Of a stretch of 52,437 bases of DNA, positions 1 through 9,200 are shown piece by piece. This stretch comes from Roseivirga sp. Lineage in GTDB: Bacteria; Bacteroidota; Bacteroidia; Cytophagales; Cyclobacteriaceae. The notes beneath the pieces were generated by a model. The model had not been told where the DNA came from. It made no database searches and saw nothing but the letters and a program-made list of their open reading frames with translations. Position 1 is the first letter of the stretch. Each line of letters begins with the position of its first letter. The position numbers and the translations under genes were made by a program. The stretch is taken from positions 1 through 52,437 of the forward strand of contig JAJCYM010000088.1 in assembly GCA_029262895.1 (NCBI GenBank). Reading direction: 5' to 3'.

Positions 1-656
1 GTGAGGCACTCAAAGGGCATTCAGCCCTTTATTTTCTGGATGCTTGTCAAACCGCTGGCCAATATCCACTGGATGTAAGAAAAATAGGATGTCATATGCT
101 TTCCGCTACAGGCAGGAAATATCTACGTGCACCACGGGGGACCGGATTCCTATATGTAAATAAGGAGGTGATGGATGAACTTACGCCATATTGGGTAGAT
201 CTTCATTCTGCTAATTGGACCGGGGTTGATAAGTATGAGATAAGAAAGGATGCCCGAAAATTTGAAAACTGGGAAGGAAATAGGGCAGGTACCCTCGGAC
301 TCAAAACAGCTATTGATTACATTTTGGAGATTGACATCAAGAAAATCTGGCAAAGAGTACAAAGCCTCGGTGATTACACCAGACAAGCATTAAGTCGAGT
401 TCAGGGAGTTTGCATTCATGATATAGGAAAAGTAAAAGGCGGCATTGTCTCCTTTACGGTGGATGGAAGAACAGTAGAGGAGGTTAAGGAATGTCTTTTC
501 TCAAAAGGAATTAACGTTTCCTGGAACGGAAGGGCCAACACTTTTTTAGACATGTCTGCGCGTGGGCTTGAAGCAATTGTCAGAGCCAGCGTTCACTATT
601 ATAATACCGAGAAAGAGATCGATGCTTTCTGTGATGAACTTCGTGAAATGAATTAA
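1..656 (+). CDS. Class-V aminotransferase-fold PLP enzyme, C-terminal part
   Basis: The reading frame is open from the left edge of the window (first full codon at base 3), so the gene is cut at its 5' end and the ATG at 96 is internal. About 218 residues remain. The stretch LDACQTAGQYPLDV carries the Asp that normally contacts the PLP ring nitrogen, and SATGRKYLRAPRGTGF carries the Lys that would form the Schiff base. Both are typical of the selenocysteine lyase / cysteine desulfurase-like branch of fold-type I enzymes. The C-terminal half ends in the usual small domain. The substrate cannot be told: EgtE-like, epimerase-like and desulfurase-like members look alike here. It is followed by 80 bp without a clear terminator. 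Confidence 0.85.
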   Translation, partial: EALKGHSALYFLDACQTAGQYPLDVRKIGCHMLSATGRKYLRAPRGTGFLYVNKEVMDELTPYWVDLHSANWTGVDKYEIRKDARKFENWEGNRAGTLGLKTAIDYILEIDIKKIWQRVQSLGDYTRQALSRVQGVCIHDIGKVKGGIVSFTVDGRTVEEVKECLFSKGINVSWNGRANTFLDMSARGLEAIVRASVHYYNTEKEIDAFCDELREMN

Positions 657-736
657 ACCCGGTTAAACAGCCACTCTAAAAAGATCAGTGAATCCAAAGG
701 TGAAAATGTTTTAACTTCCATTATCAACCACAAACA

Positions 737-2005
737 ATGATTATGAAATTCCGATTTTCATTTGTTCTGCTCACATCACTACTTATTACAAACCTGAACG
801 CACAACAATTCAGGCAGACACAGACTGACAGTTATACCCGCTATGAGCTCTTAGAACCATCAAGTCAGAGTTTTAGAATTATTTATGATGTCAGTGCCAC
901 CACTGCCGGAGCAACTAAATACTTCAATGGTTTGAGAGTAGGAAGTGACCATCTTGTAGATGCAGTTTGGGACCTGATGAGTGGAAAAGAATTGAATTGG
1001 AAAATAGTGGATGGTGCAGAGGCTAAACAAAATGGACTTTCCAATGCGAGTGAAAACGGAGAATATTTGATGGTTGATTTGGCGCGCCCAGTACCTCAGG
1101 GAGGCCAAGCCAGAATCAGAATTGACAAAACCTATAAAGATGTCAAAAGCTATTATGAGCAAGATGGATTGATAGTGTTTGATCGGTCACTCGGCATCAA
1201 AAGAAACTCAGTAGTATTGCCCAAAGGATATGAACTGACAGCCGTCAATTATCCATCACAAGTCATTCAGGAAGCTGATGGTCGAATTAAAGTAAGCTTT
1301 ATGAATGATGGTCCGGCAGGAGTCCCATACAAAGTGACAGCCAGACCAGCAGCTAATATGAAGTTTGCGAAACGACCTACAGAAAATCCATGGCCAGGTT
1401 ATAAGCCTAGTCCTCAAGGTCGAGATCAGTCCAGAGCCAGGGTGAGTTATAACCTGACGGAAAGAGGTTTTCAAGACCGTGACATCGTTTATTTCTTACA
1501 ACAGCCGGAAACCAATTCGTTTTTCCTCTATCATGATTATACAGAGTCCCGAGAAGGTATGGACAAGTATGTGAACATTGTTCGGGCCGGGAGCAAGGCT
1601 TCCAAGCCATCAGCAATCATTCTGGATACGGGTGAGCAGTTGAAAGTAGAAACCCTTACGGGAAAGGCAATAAGCGATAAAGGTATTCAAGTAAACAACC
1701 TGACAGATGACACTGAGGCTGTGGTAATTTGGTATGATCCGATCAAGAAAGGCGAAACAAGGAGGTTGAGAATATCAGAAACTTATACCGATGCAAATCG
1801 CTACCTGCTTCTGGAGGATCAACTGATTTGGGACAGGAGTTTTGGGCGAAACCGCAATACCGTGGTACTCCCTGAAGGCTGGATGCTGACGGCCAATTCG
1901 ATTCCAGGGCGAATCGACATGACCGATGATGGAAAAGTCAGAATTAGTTACGTTAATGGCCGGCCGGATAATATTGATGTCTTTATCAAAGCGATTCGGA
2001 GGTAA
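737..2005 (+). CDS. Secreted protein with an internal ~110-residue duplication, function unknown
   Basis: A 422-residue protein with a clear Sec signal peptide (hydrophobic residues 8-20, likely cleavage after LNA). I do not recognise the family. The mature part holds two related segments, roughly residues 90-210 and 305-421. Matching pieces include DRSLGIKRNSVVLPKGYELT and DRSFGRNRNTVVLPEGWMLT, each preceded by a KTYKD/ETYTD motif and followed by a DG-rich strand. This suggests two beta-rich domains that arose by duplication, joined by a less conserved linker. There are two possible starts, ATG 737 and ATG 743; the longer one is kept only for lack of a strong ribosome site. It would act in the periplasm or outside the cell. 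Confidence 0.75.
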   Translation: MIMKFRFSFVLLTSLLITNLNAQQFRQTQTDSYTRYELLEPSSQSFRIIYDVSATTAGATKYFNGLRVGSDHLVDAVWDLMSGKELNWKIVDGAEAKQNGLSNASENGEYLMVDLARPVPQGGQARIRIDKTYKDVKSYYEQDGLIVFDRSLGIKRNSVVLPKGYELTAVNYPSQVIQEADGRIKVSFMNDGPAGVPYKVTARPAANMKFAKRPTENPWPGYKPSPQGRDQSRARVSYNLTERGFQDRDIVYFLQQPETNSFFLYHDYTESREGMDKYVNIVRAGSKASKPSAIILDTGEQLKVETLTGKAISDKGIQVNNLTDDTEAVVIWYDPIKKGETRRLRISETYTDANRYLLLEDQLIWDRSFGRNRNTVVLPEGWMLTANSIPGRIDMTDDGKVRISYVNGRPDNIDVFIKAIRR

Positions 2006-2046
2006 TAATATTTGTACTTGTGTGAAATCGTTGAAAGCCTACCTAA

Positions 2047-3432
2047 ATGAGTAAACCAACCAACCCAAGAAGGGAATTTATAAAGAAATCCTCCATTGTT
2101 AGTCTCGGATTTCTGGCACTGTCCAGATGTACCATGAGTTCTGAAAATAATGAAAAAGCCAAAGGGCTTGTAGAGCTTATAAAAGACCCGAATGGCTATC
2201 TCGACCTTCCAAATGGATTTAGCTACAAAGTGATTTCCAAGTCAGGTGATAAAATGTCCGATGGTTTTTTTGTGCCAGGACGTCCTGATGGAATGGGTGC
2301 CTTTGCAGGTGCCAATGGACGTGTTATTTTGGTACGGAACCATGAAAATAGCCCGGGTAATTCCAGTGACAGCCCTTTTGGTCTTCAAAACGAATTGATC
2401 GATCAAATCGATGCTGACCTGGTCTATGACCTTGGAAATAAACAAAAACCAGCATTGGGTGGCACCAGTACATTGATTTATAATGAGGAGTCTCAAGAAG
2501 TAGAAAAAGAATACCTGAGTCTTGCAGGTACGAATCGTAATTGTGCAGGAGGTGTCACACCATGGAATAGCTGGTTGACTTGCGAGGAGAACGTAAGCCT
2601 GGCAAACGATGAACTTGAAAAAGACCATGGTTACGTCTTCGAGGTGCCAGCTTTAGCAGATGGCCCCGTTCAGCCTCAGCCCATCAAGGCAATGGGTCGT
2701 TTTTATCATGAAGCCGTGGCCGTTGACCCAAGAACCGGTATAGTATATGAAACCGAGGATCGGCCTGATGGACTCATTTATCGATACATTCCTAATGTAA
2801 AAGGCGAACTGCTTAAAGGGGGCAAACTACAGGCACTTGCGATTAAGGCTCAACCAAAATTGGACACCCGAAACTGGGATGATAAAACCGTCCAAGTCCG
2901 TCAAAATCTTGAAGTGGAATGGATTGACATGAATGATGTAGAATCTCTTAAAGACGACCTGAGATATAGGGGGTTTGAATCTGGTGCTGCACGTTTTGCT
3001 CGAGGTGAGGGCATTTGGTTTGGAGATGGTGAATTATTCTTTGCCTGTACCAATGGTGGGCCTGAAAAATACGGACAAGTTTTCCGTTATCAACCTTCAG
3101 TGGTGGAAGGTACCGAAGCCGAAAAAGATCAACCGGGTACTCTTGAACTCTACGCTGAATCAGAAGATAAAACGGTGCTTCATATGTGTGATAATCTGAC
3201 AATTGCTCCTTGGGGGGATGTGATTCTATGTGAAGACAACAGTCAATCAAATCATATTCGTGGAATCAACAAAGAGGGTGAGTTATATAATTTCGCTCGT
3301 AATGTGAGCTCCAGGTCGGAATTTGCCGGGCTCACTTTTTCGCCATCTGGTAAAACGCTTTTCGTAAACATTCAGGTAAATGGTGATACCCTCGCAATAA
3401 CCGGCCCCTGGGAGACCCTATATGGAGGATAA
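2047..3432 (+). CDS. PhoX-family (DUF839) phosphatase, Tat-exported
   Basis: A 461-residue protein of the PhoX alkaline phosphatase family, enzymes that use calcium and iron to release phosphate from organic esters outside the cytoplasm. The N-terminus PRREFIKKSS followed by a hydrophobic stretch is a twin-arginine signal, as expected for PhoX, which folds with its cofactors before export. Family hallmarks are visible: NHENSP, CAGGVTPWNSWLTCEEN, FYHEAVAVDPRTG, and GEGIWFGDGELFFACTNGG. A Cys follows the hydrophobic segment (LALSRC), but Arg before the Cys makes a lipoprotein box unlikely. It lies 41 bp after the secreted duplicated protein and ends 3 bp from the convergent agmatinase stop. Some DUF839 proteins have unknown substrates, so the exact activity is inferred. 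Confidence 0.85.
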   Translation: MSKPTNPRREFIKKSSIVSLGFLALSRCTMSSENNEKAKGLVELIKDPNGYLDLPNGFSYKVISKSGDKMSDGFFVPGRPDGMGAFAGANGRVILVRNHENSPGNSSDSPFGLQNELIDQIDADLVYDLGNKQKPALGGTSTLIYNEESQEVEKEYLSLAGTNRNCAGGVTPWNSWLTCEENVSLANDELEKDHGYVFEVPALADGPVQPQPIKAMGRFYHEAVAVDPRTGIVYETEDRPDGLIYRYIPNVKGELLKGGKLQALAIKAQPKLDTRNWDDKTVQVRQNLEVEWIDMNDVESLKDDLRYRGFESGAARFARGEGIWFGDGELFFACTNGGPEKYGQVFRYQPSVVEGTEAEKDQPGTLELYAESEDKTVLHMCDNLTIAPWGDVILCEDNSQSNHIRGINKEGELYNFARNVSSRSEFAGLTFSPSGKTLFVNIQVNGDTLAITGPWETLYGG

Positions 3433-3435
3433 TGT

Positions 3436-4251
3436 TTAAAGCAGTTTTGAAAGAAACTCTTTAACAATTTTGGCTGCAACCATTGCTGTAACTCCATTGA
3501 TATCGCGCTCTGGATTATACTCCACTACATCCAAACCAACAATATTTAAATCCAGGCTCTGAATCATGGAAATAATCTCACGGGTTGAGAAACCCCCTGG
3601 TTCATGATGAGAAACCCCGGGAGCAAATGCCGGGTCGAGGACATCAATATCAAAGGAGATATATACCGGCCCATCAATTTCAAATTTCATATCAGGCCTC
3701 CAGTCCTTCATCTGGGTAATCTTGGCTCCAAACCTTTCTGCTTGCTGCTTTTGATGCGTATTTAGGGTTCTAATCCCGACCTGCGTAAGATTTTCGGCCA
3801 ACCCATTTTCCATAATCCTTGCGAAGGGACAGGCATGCGAATGTTTGTTGTCGTCAAGTTCATCATACAGATCACAATGTGCATCGAAGTGGAGGATACT
3901 CAGGTTGGAATACTTTTCGGCCATAGCCATCATCACCGGATAGGTAATAGAATGATCACCACCCAATGTAAAGGGAATAGCTCCCTTCCCAAGAATTTGT
4001 TTAATAGGTTGGCCAAATTTCAGGTAGTCTTTTTCCAAATGATTTCCGCACCAAAAAACGCTCGAATGTCTATCAAGATTTTTTAAGTCTTCTGTAAAGT
4101 AGTTCGCTGAGTCTGATTTAATGGCATCAATTATTAGCTCAGGAGCTTTGGCCGGACCCGTTAAAAAAGAAGAATTGTTGTCAAAAGGAATGCCGATTAA
4201 GGCGATATCTCCTTGTTCAAGCTGTTCGATAGACTTGCGTGAAATTCCCAT
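3436..4251 (-). CDS. speB: Agmatinase / ureohydrolase family enzyme
   Basis: A 271-residue member of the arginase/agmatinase family, which hydrolyses guanidino groups to release urea using two manganese ions. The metal-binding motifs are intact: GGDHS, DAHCDLY and SFDIDVLDPAFAPGVSHHEPGG. The last form, with PG after HHE, is typical of agmatinase-type members rather than arginase, so putrescine formation from agmatine is the best guess; formimidoylglutamase is less likely. The frame can be extended to a TTG at 4257, but the ATG at 4251 gives the natural start, MGISRKS. A strong terminator-like hairpin sits only a few bases upstream of this ATG, so how the gene is transcribed is unclear. Confidence 0.85.
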   Translation of the reverse strand: MGISRKSIEQLEQGDIALIGIPFDNNSSFLTGPAKAPELIIDAIKSDSANYFTEDLKNLDRHSSVFWCGNHLEKDYLKFGQPIKQILGKGAIPFTLGGDHSITYPVMMAMAEKYSNLSILHFDAHCDLYDELDDNKHSHACPFARIMENGLAENLTQVGIRTLNTHQKQQAERFGAKITQMKDWRPDMKFEIDGPVYISFDIDVLDPAFAPGVSHHEPGGFSTREIISMIQSLDLNIVGLDVVEYNPERDINGVTAMVAAKIVKEFLSKLL

Positions 4252-4255
4252 GCAC

Positions 4256-4289
4256 AAAAAAAGGCATGATTTTCGTAAATCATGCCTTT
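4256..4289 (-). terminator. Intrinsic terminator at the end of the subtilase operon
   Basis: Bases 4260-4272 and 4277-4289 form a perfect 13-bp stem with a four-base loop. On the minus strand it is followed by seven U (4262-4256). It lies 20 bases after the stop of the last operon gene (4309) and four bases before the agmatinase ATG. Confidence 0.8.
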
Positions 4290-4308
4290 CGGGAGTAAGT
4301 ATTATATA

Positions 4309-4929
4309 CTAAGGCAATCGGATAGTCCAAATGCCAAGAAATTCCGTGAGATGGCTGGCTCCGAAAGACTGAATAGATTGGGACAATATCCCCAGTCTGC
4401 TGTACACCCATTGCTGCGAACTCAATTTGGACGGAGGCGGAGTTGGGAAGTGAACGTTCAAAAGGTTCAGTTTCCTGGCCTCGGGTAAACCCAACGGAAC
4501 ACTTTGTTTGAGCGGCTTGGTTTTTCCTGGGAGATAGATTTTTAAGTGCGCAGTGCCCATTGGAATACTCATTTTATGCCCTCTACTCATGGCAAAGGCG
4601 ACAAAGAACTGGCCATGCTGATTAGTGATGAATTCATTCCTTCCACGGAAAGTGGTGTGTGAAACCTGTGCACCGGAATTGTCGGTGAAATGATCAAAAA
4701 CTACCTTAATTCCCTTCTTTCCTTTTCCTTTAGGCCCCTTTCCCTTGATTGGGGTACCTATTGGTCCCTGATTTTTTAGTAGGATTCTACCAACTACAGG
4801 TATGTAGTAGTAATTGGTATTCATAGCAGTACCAATAAGTCTTCTCTGGTTGAGAATACTCGAGGCACTGCTCACTGTCTGCTCAGTAGATTGAAGGTCC
4901 TCCTCCAGAGATAAAAAACGATTTCTCAT
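4309..4929 (-). CDS. Operon protein with shared N-terminal motif and beta-rich middle, unknown
   Basis: A 206-residue protein, last gene of the minus-strand operon. I do not recognise the family. The N-terminus MRNRFLSLEEDLQ matches the starts of two other operon proteins (MRNRILSIQQELR and MKNRLTALQKEMT). Residues ~45-150 look like an Ig-like or carboxypeptidase-regulatory-like beta domain with a Lys/Gly-rich insert (PIKGKGPKGKGKKGIKV), and the end resembles the end of the next gene upstream (short hydrophobic strand, then KLP/RLP). There is no signal peptide or membrane segment. It is 61 bp downstream of its apparent relative at 4991-5545. Probably a cargo or structural partner within the same system (inference). 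Confidence 0.7.
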   Translation of the reverse strand: MRNRFLSLEEDLQSTEQTVSSASSILNQRRLIGTAMNTNYYYIPVVGRILLKNQGPIGTPIKGKGPKGKGKKGIKVVFDHFTDNSGAQVSHTTFRGRNEFITNQHGQFFVAFAMSRGHKMSIPMGTAHLKIYLPGKTKPLKQSVPLGLPEARKLNLLNVHFPTPPPSKLSSQQWVYSRLGILSQSIQSFGASHLTEFLGIWTIRLP

Positions 4930-4990
4930 GATTGTATAGTTTAAACAGGTTTGCGTAATAGTGATCCCGCTACAGCACGGCCAGCAGTAT

Positions 4991-5545
4991 TTATGGCAAC
5001 TTCACTTGTTGACCTGTGGCCAATCCAATAAAGTTCACCGATATCAGAACAGCAGGATTCCTCACTTTCAAGAATTTCAGAATGGCTGCCTTGAGACTGC
5101 CTGGGAAAATAATGGACAGCATATGCGTCACATCCGCCATTGGTTTTGGTTTCAGATAGTATTCGTTGCCATCAACCTTTATTTTGACCAGGCCAGTGGC
5201 TGCGATGTCAATGGTGCCGGAGGAATCATGCTTCAATGCCATCTTGAAATACCCCTTTTTATCGGTGGTATCTGAGGATATATAATGAGAGAAGGACTTT
5301 GGATGTCCTGTTTCGTTGAACAGACCGACTAATTCGACCGGTTTACCGGCTACAGGTGATCCGCTCTGAATCAACTGACCGGTAACAATAAGGTATTTAT
5401 CGTGTTCCTTCTTGCTTTGTGCACCGGCAATGCTTTCCCCAAATAGGCGAGATGCATTTCTCTTTTTGCTTCGAATGACAGAAGCTCCCATAGCACGGGT
5501 AGGCTCGCGAAGCTCTTGTTGGATTGATAGAATTCTGTTTCTCAT
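4991..5545 (-). CDS. Operon protein with shared N-terminal motif and Ig-like domain, unknown
   Basis: A 184-residue protein. After the shared leader MRNRILSIQQELR and a basic linker, residues ~50-130 read as a transthyretin/carboxypeptidase-regulatory-like beta sandwich: YLIVTGQLIQSGSPVAGKPV, then DTTDKKGYFKMAL, a pattern of 'new value, default, grow/step' strands common to such domains. No signal peptide is present, which is odd because these domains are usually extracytoplasmic. This suggests either cytoplasmic use or a non-Sec export route directed by the leader (inference). It appears distantly related to the following gene (4309-4929). It is separated by 19 bp from the gene upstream. Confidence 0.7.
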   Translation of the reverse strand: MRNRILSIQQELREPTRAMGASVIRSKKRNASRLFGESIAGAQSKKEHDKYLIVTGQLIQSGSPVAGKPVELVGLFNETGHPKSFSHYISSDTTDKKGYFKMALKHDSSGTIDIAATGLVKIKVDGNEYYLKPKPMADVTHMLSIIFPGSLKAAILKFLKVRNPAVLISVNFIGLATGQQVKLP

Positions 5546-5564
5546 GATTTATACTTTTTAATTT

Positions 5565-6203
5565 CTATGGTTTTTCGTTTTCTTCTTGATCATTCATCAG
5601 GTCGAAGTCTTGGTTGAGCTCTTCTTCACTGATAATGGGTTTCTGATTGTCATCAAAAGTTCTTCCTAGTGAAAAATCACCAAGGCTTATGGCCTTATTT
5701 CTTGCCATATTATTGCTGATCTCCTCAAACATCCTGTGAGGATCGTTTGGGTCTATGGGATTTAACTCTTCGACACTTTTAGACCTTGTTTGGGGCCTAG
5801 GAGAGGGAGATTCAATGTGCTCTTCATTGATTGAACCCCTCATTTTATCTCTTTGCTCATTGAATTTCTGTTTTCCTGAATCAAAGAACTCATCCATCTG
5901 ATCATCAATACTATCGTCAATGACATCGCTGAAATCATCACCAAGGTCCATGGATTCAAATACTTCAACATCAAATTGCGAAGGTGGCTCGTGGTTTTCT
6001 TCCAGAGGTTCGTTGAACATGGAAAAAGATTCTGAGGCCGGTGCATCGGGGTAGTCCAGTTGAATTATGCTGAGATCATCAAAGAAGCCAGACCTCACCT
6101 CATAGGCCAAATCATCCGATTGGCCCACCTTTTCATGAGGTAAATGTCCGGCTTTTTGCCTTTGAACATCTTGTTGTAATATGAAGAGACTCCCTTTTTT
6201 CAC
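5565..6203 (-). CDS. Acidic, low-complexity operon protein echoing the 1072-residue protein
   Basis: A 212-residue, strongly acidic and probably largely disordered protein. It starts with a variant of the shared leader (MKKGSLFILQQDVQ). Two segments match the linker region of its upstream neighbour: SGFFDDLSIIQLDY (residues 38-51) against SGFYDDLSVIDLSY, and NDPHRMFEEISNNMA (153-167) against EDPHSVFDQISDNRA, in the same order and with an acidic stretch between them. So it looks like a stand-alone copy of that protein's linker without the enzyme-like domains. It begins 2 bp after the stop of that gene, so translation is probably coupled. No known domain is visible. Confidence 0.75.
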   Translation of the reverse strand: MKKGSLFILQQDVQRQKAGHLPHEKVGQSDDLAYEVRSGFFDDLSIIQLDYPDAPASESFSMFNEPLEENHEPPSQFDVEVFESMDLGDDFSDVIDDSIDDQMDEFFDSGKQKFNEQRDKMRGSINEEHIESPSPRPQTRSKSVEELNPIDPNDPHRMFEEISNNMARNKAISLGDFSLGRTFDDNQKPIISEEELNQDFDLMNDQEENEKP

Positions 6204-6205
6204 CT

Positions 6206-9200
6206 TTAAGAATTTGCAGGGCTCTGATTAATACCGTCATCTTCCAGACCCAGGGCTTCCATCAACATGCTTTTTAGATCGTGACTAATACTATAGGCAT
6301 TAGACCAGTCGTCACCCACAGCGATAAGATCGAAGTTGTTGAAGACCTGGTAAACTTTTACGCCCTGAGCTGATTGCAGATGTACTTCAGCATCAATTAT
6401 GGATGCCAATTTGGAAGCATCTTCTTTCTGCCCGAACTCAATACCTTCAACAAAAGACTTGATAAAGGAGGCATCTTCTTCCTGCAATAGGAATTGATTC
6501 GAATCTCCAGGCATCTCATCTACCCCTGATGGATGGATGGATATTTTCTTAATGCTGTCTACATTCATAGGGGATAGGGCTTTTGCCTTTGAGAGTTTGC
6601 TTTTCTTCACTTCCGATGGCGTAGCAATTGGGGTAGGAGCTGGCTTCCCAGGGTGCGCCACCTGATGCTTTGAACCACTTTCTTCAGACAATGGATACAC
6701 CTTGCCGGTTGGTGCGGATACTTTCACTCCAATGATATCGGCTATCTTCTTGAGCTTAGCGCTGCCTTTGGCCCCGGCCCCGGTATTACAACCTCTAAGG
6801 AATACTTCCCCATTAGCACTGAACTTACCTTTCAGTCTGGACAGTTCCGGTTTCCATTCGGCCTCGTTGCTATTAATGTATTGTTTGCTCTTCAGTTTTT
6901 TGGCACTACCCATGACAATGATGCCTTTATTGCCATGCCCAACAATGGTCAGTTTTCGAATTTTCTGACCAGTACCCAGTTTGGCTAGAATCTTATCCAC
7001 CATGTCTTTAATACTGGACGCACGCAACTCACCGAGTGTGAAGAGGGCGGTTCCTCCCAAATAACCATCATTATTATGGTCAATGACGGTGATGTCGATT
7101 TCGGTTTTCGTACCTAAATCTTCGACAATCTCATCTGAACTGTTGAGGGCAAGATCAGGGTTGAAAACCGGGATAAGTGCATCCCTGAGTCCATAACCTA
7201 TACTATAGACAGTAGACCAATCACTGGAAACCAAAAAGTTGAAATCGGCAAAAACCTTGTATTGATCAACTGCCGTGCTTGTTTTGAGGAACAAGACACC
7301 ATTGACTTTACCGGAAAGCCCCTTAACAATGTCTGCAGATTCAACAGACAAATCGGTTTGAAAAAGATTGAGCCAGAAGGGGTCGCTTTTAGTCACGGTT
7401 GCCTGATCGGGATTGATGTCATTGCCTACATAATCCCCCGTATAGAAATGCACACTTTCAAGATGGCTGAATAAGGAATCACCCGCTGCTTTTGCCATTG
7501 ATCTTTTCTTTTCTGCCATAATTTCGGTCGGTGTTTTGATTGGAACAGGAGCCGGTTGTCCTGGCATAGCCACCTGATGTACCGAACCTTGCTCTTCTCT
7601 ATTCGAGTAGACATAACCCGTTGGTGCTTTTACTTTGACACCCACTACATCAGCTACCTCTTTGAGCTTATGACTTCCGGCAGTGCCGGCACCCACATGA
7701 CACCCTCTCAGGAATAACTCCCCATGGCTTGAGAATTTGGGTTTCAACTTTTCTAAATGTGGTTTCCATAATCTGCGATTGCCATTGATGATTAATCCTG
7801 GCTGGCTGCTGGTACCAGCCCCAATTGAGATATCTCCCTTAGCCCCATGACCACTGATGGTCAGGGTTCCGATTTTTTGGCCAGGTTTCAAATGACCCAA
7901 CACTTTCTGAAGCATTTCACTTACGCTGCTGGCCCTTAGTTCACCACTGACGTGACTTGCTCTTTGCGGAATGAATCCATTGTCGTCTGAGTCAAAAACA
8001 GGCTTTTCCAGCACCTCAATATTCACCACTTGGGTTTTACTGAGCGATTCGGTAAGGGGAGGTTCCCCATCCAGCAATTCGAAGTTGATGTATTCCTCTT
8101 CAGTTCCAGTTTTGAAAGCTGAAGCTTGTTGGGCCCTGTTGTCACTGATTTGGTCAAAAACACTATGTGGGTCCTCGTTAGTTTCTTCTTTGTCTTTTGC
8201 AGGAGCAGGCGCTGCGGCAGGAGCCTTATCCTCTCCATCCAGCGTAACTTGTTCCGGTTGACGCTCTACCATATCCTTGGATTCAGCATCATAAACCTTT
8301 TCACCGGAAAGAATTGCCTGCAAATCCTTGGCGAAATCATCCTCATCTTTGGATTGCGCACTGACAGGTGCAGTTGACTCATCCTCGAGACTATCAAAGT
8401 CCAAAGCTTCTTGTGCCAATACTGCTTTGTTACCATTATCGGCAGTTTCCTCCCTTTCCAAAACCCGATCTACTCGGTCACTTGCCAAGTCGGCATCGTC
8501 CTTTAGTTTGGCAAATTGTTCCTTACCCGAACCACCTCTTCCGGTGTCGATATAATCCTTCGGTCCGCTCGATCTTGAACTGCGTAGTGAGGGCTTGTCT
8601 CCGTCATCGTAGACGTATTCATTGTTTTTGAGCACAAAACTGCCCATTTCCTCAGACTGCTCCCGATCATCCATGCTCAGAAATTCGGATAATTCACTGA
8701 GAGCATCTGTGGCCATTTCATTGCCTTGATCAGCCTCGAAAGATTCCGAATCATAGCTAAGGTCAATGACTGATAAATCGTCATAGAACCCACTTCCATT
8801 TAATCTGTCGCTGAGTTCGCGAATGGATTGGGCCACTACTGGGTTCTGCGGGATCTCCACATGATAGGAAGTGTCAGCAGGGTAGAGGTGAAACTTAGAA
8901 ATTCTTGTTTCCGCTTTAAGGGCTTTGCCGAAGGCATCATGATCGGTTATGGAGGATGGAGCGATATCAATTACGTTGACCTCAGAAAAATCTTTCATAT
9001 GGGAAGAGACCTTGCTCTTGCCTTTTTCTATGATGGTCTTCTCCATGGCCGCGATAATTTGTGCGCGTGTCTTCTCCTCAGCCTTTAACTTGGAATAAAC
9101 ATTAATCACCGAATCACCAGTAGGGCCATAGAGTTTGAGCTGATGTTCAGCACCCTTATTTTCCAGATTGCGGTACATAATGGCTGCTTGTTCAGCTGGA

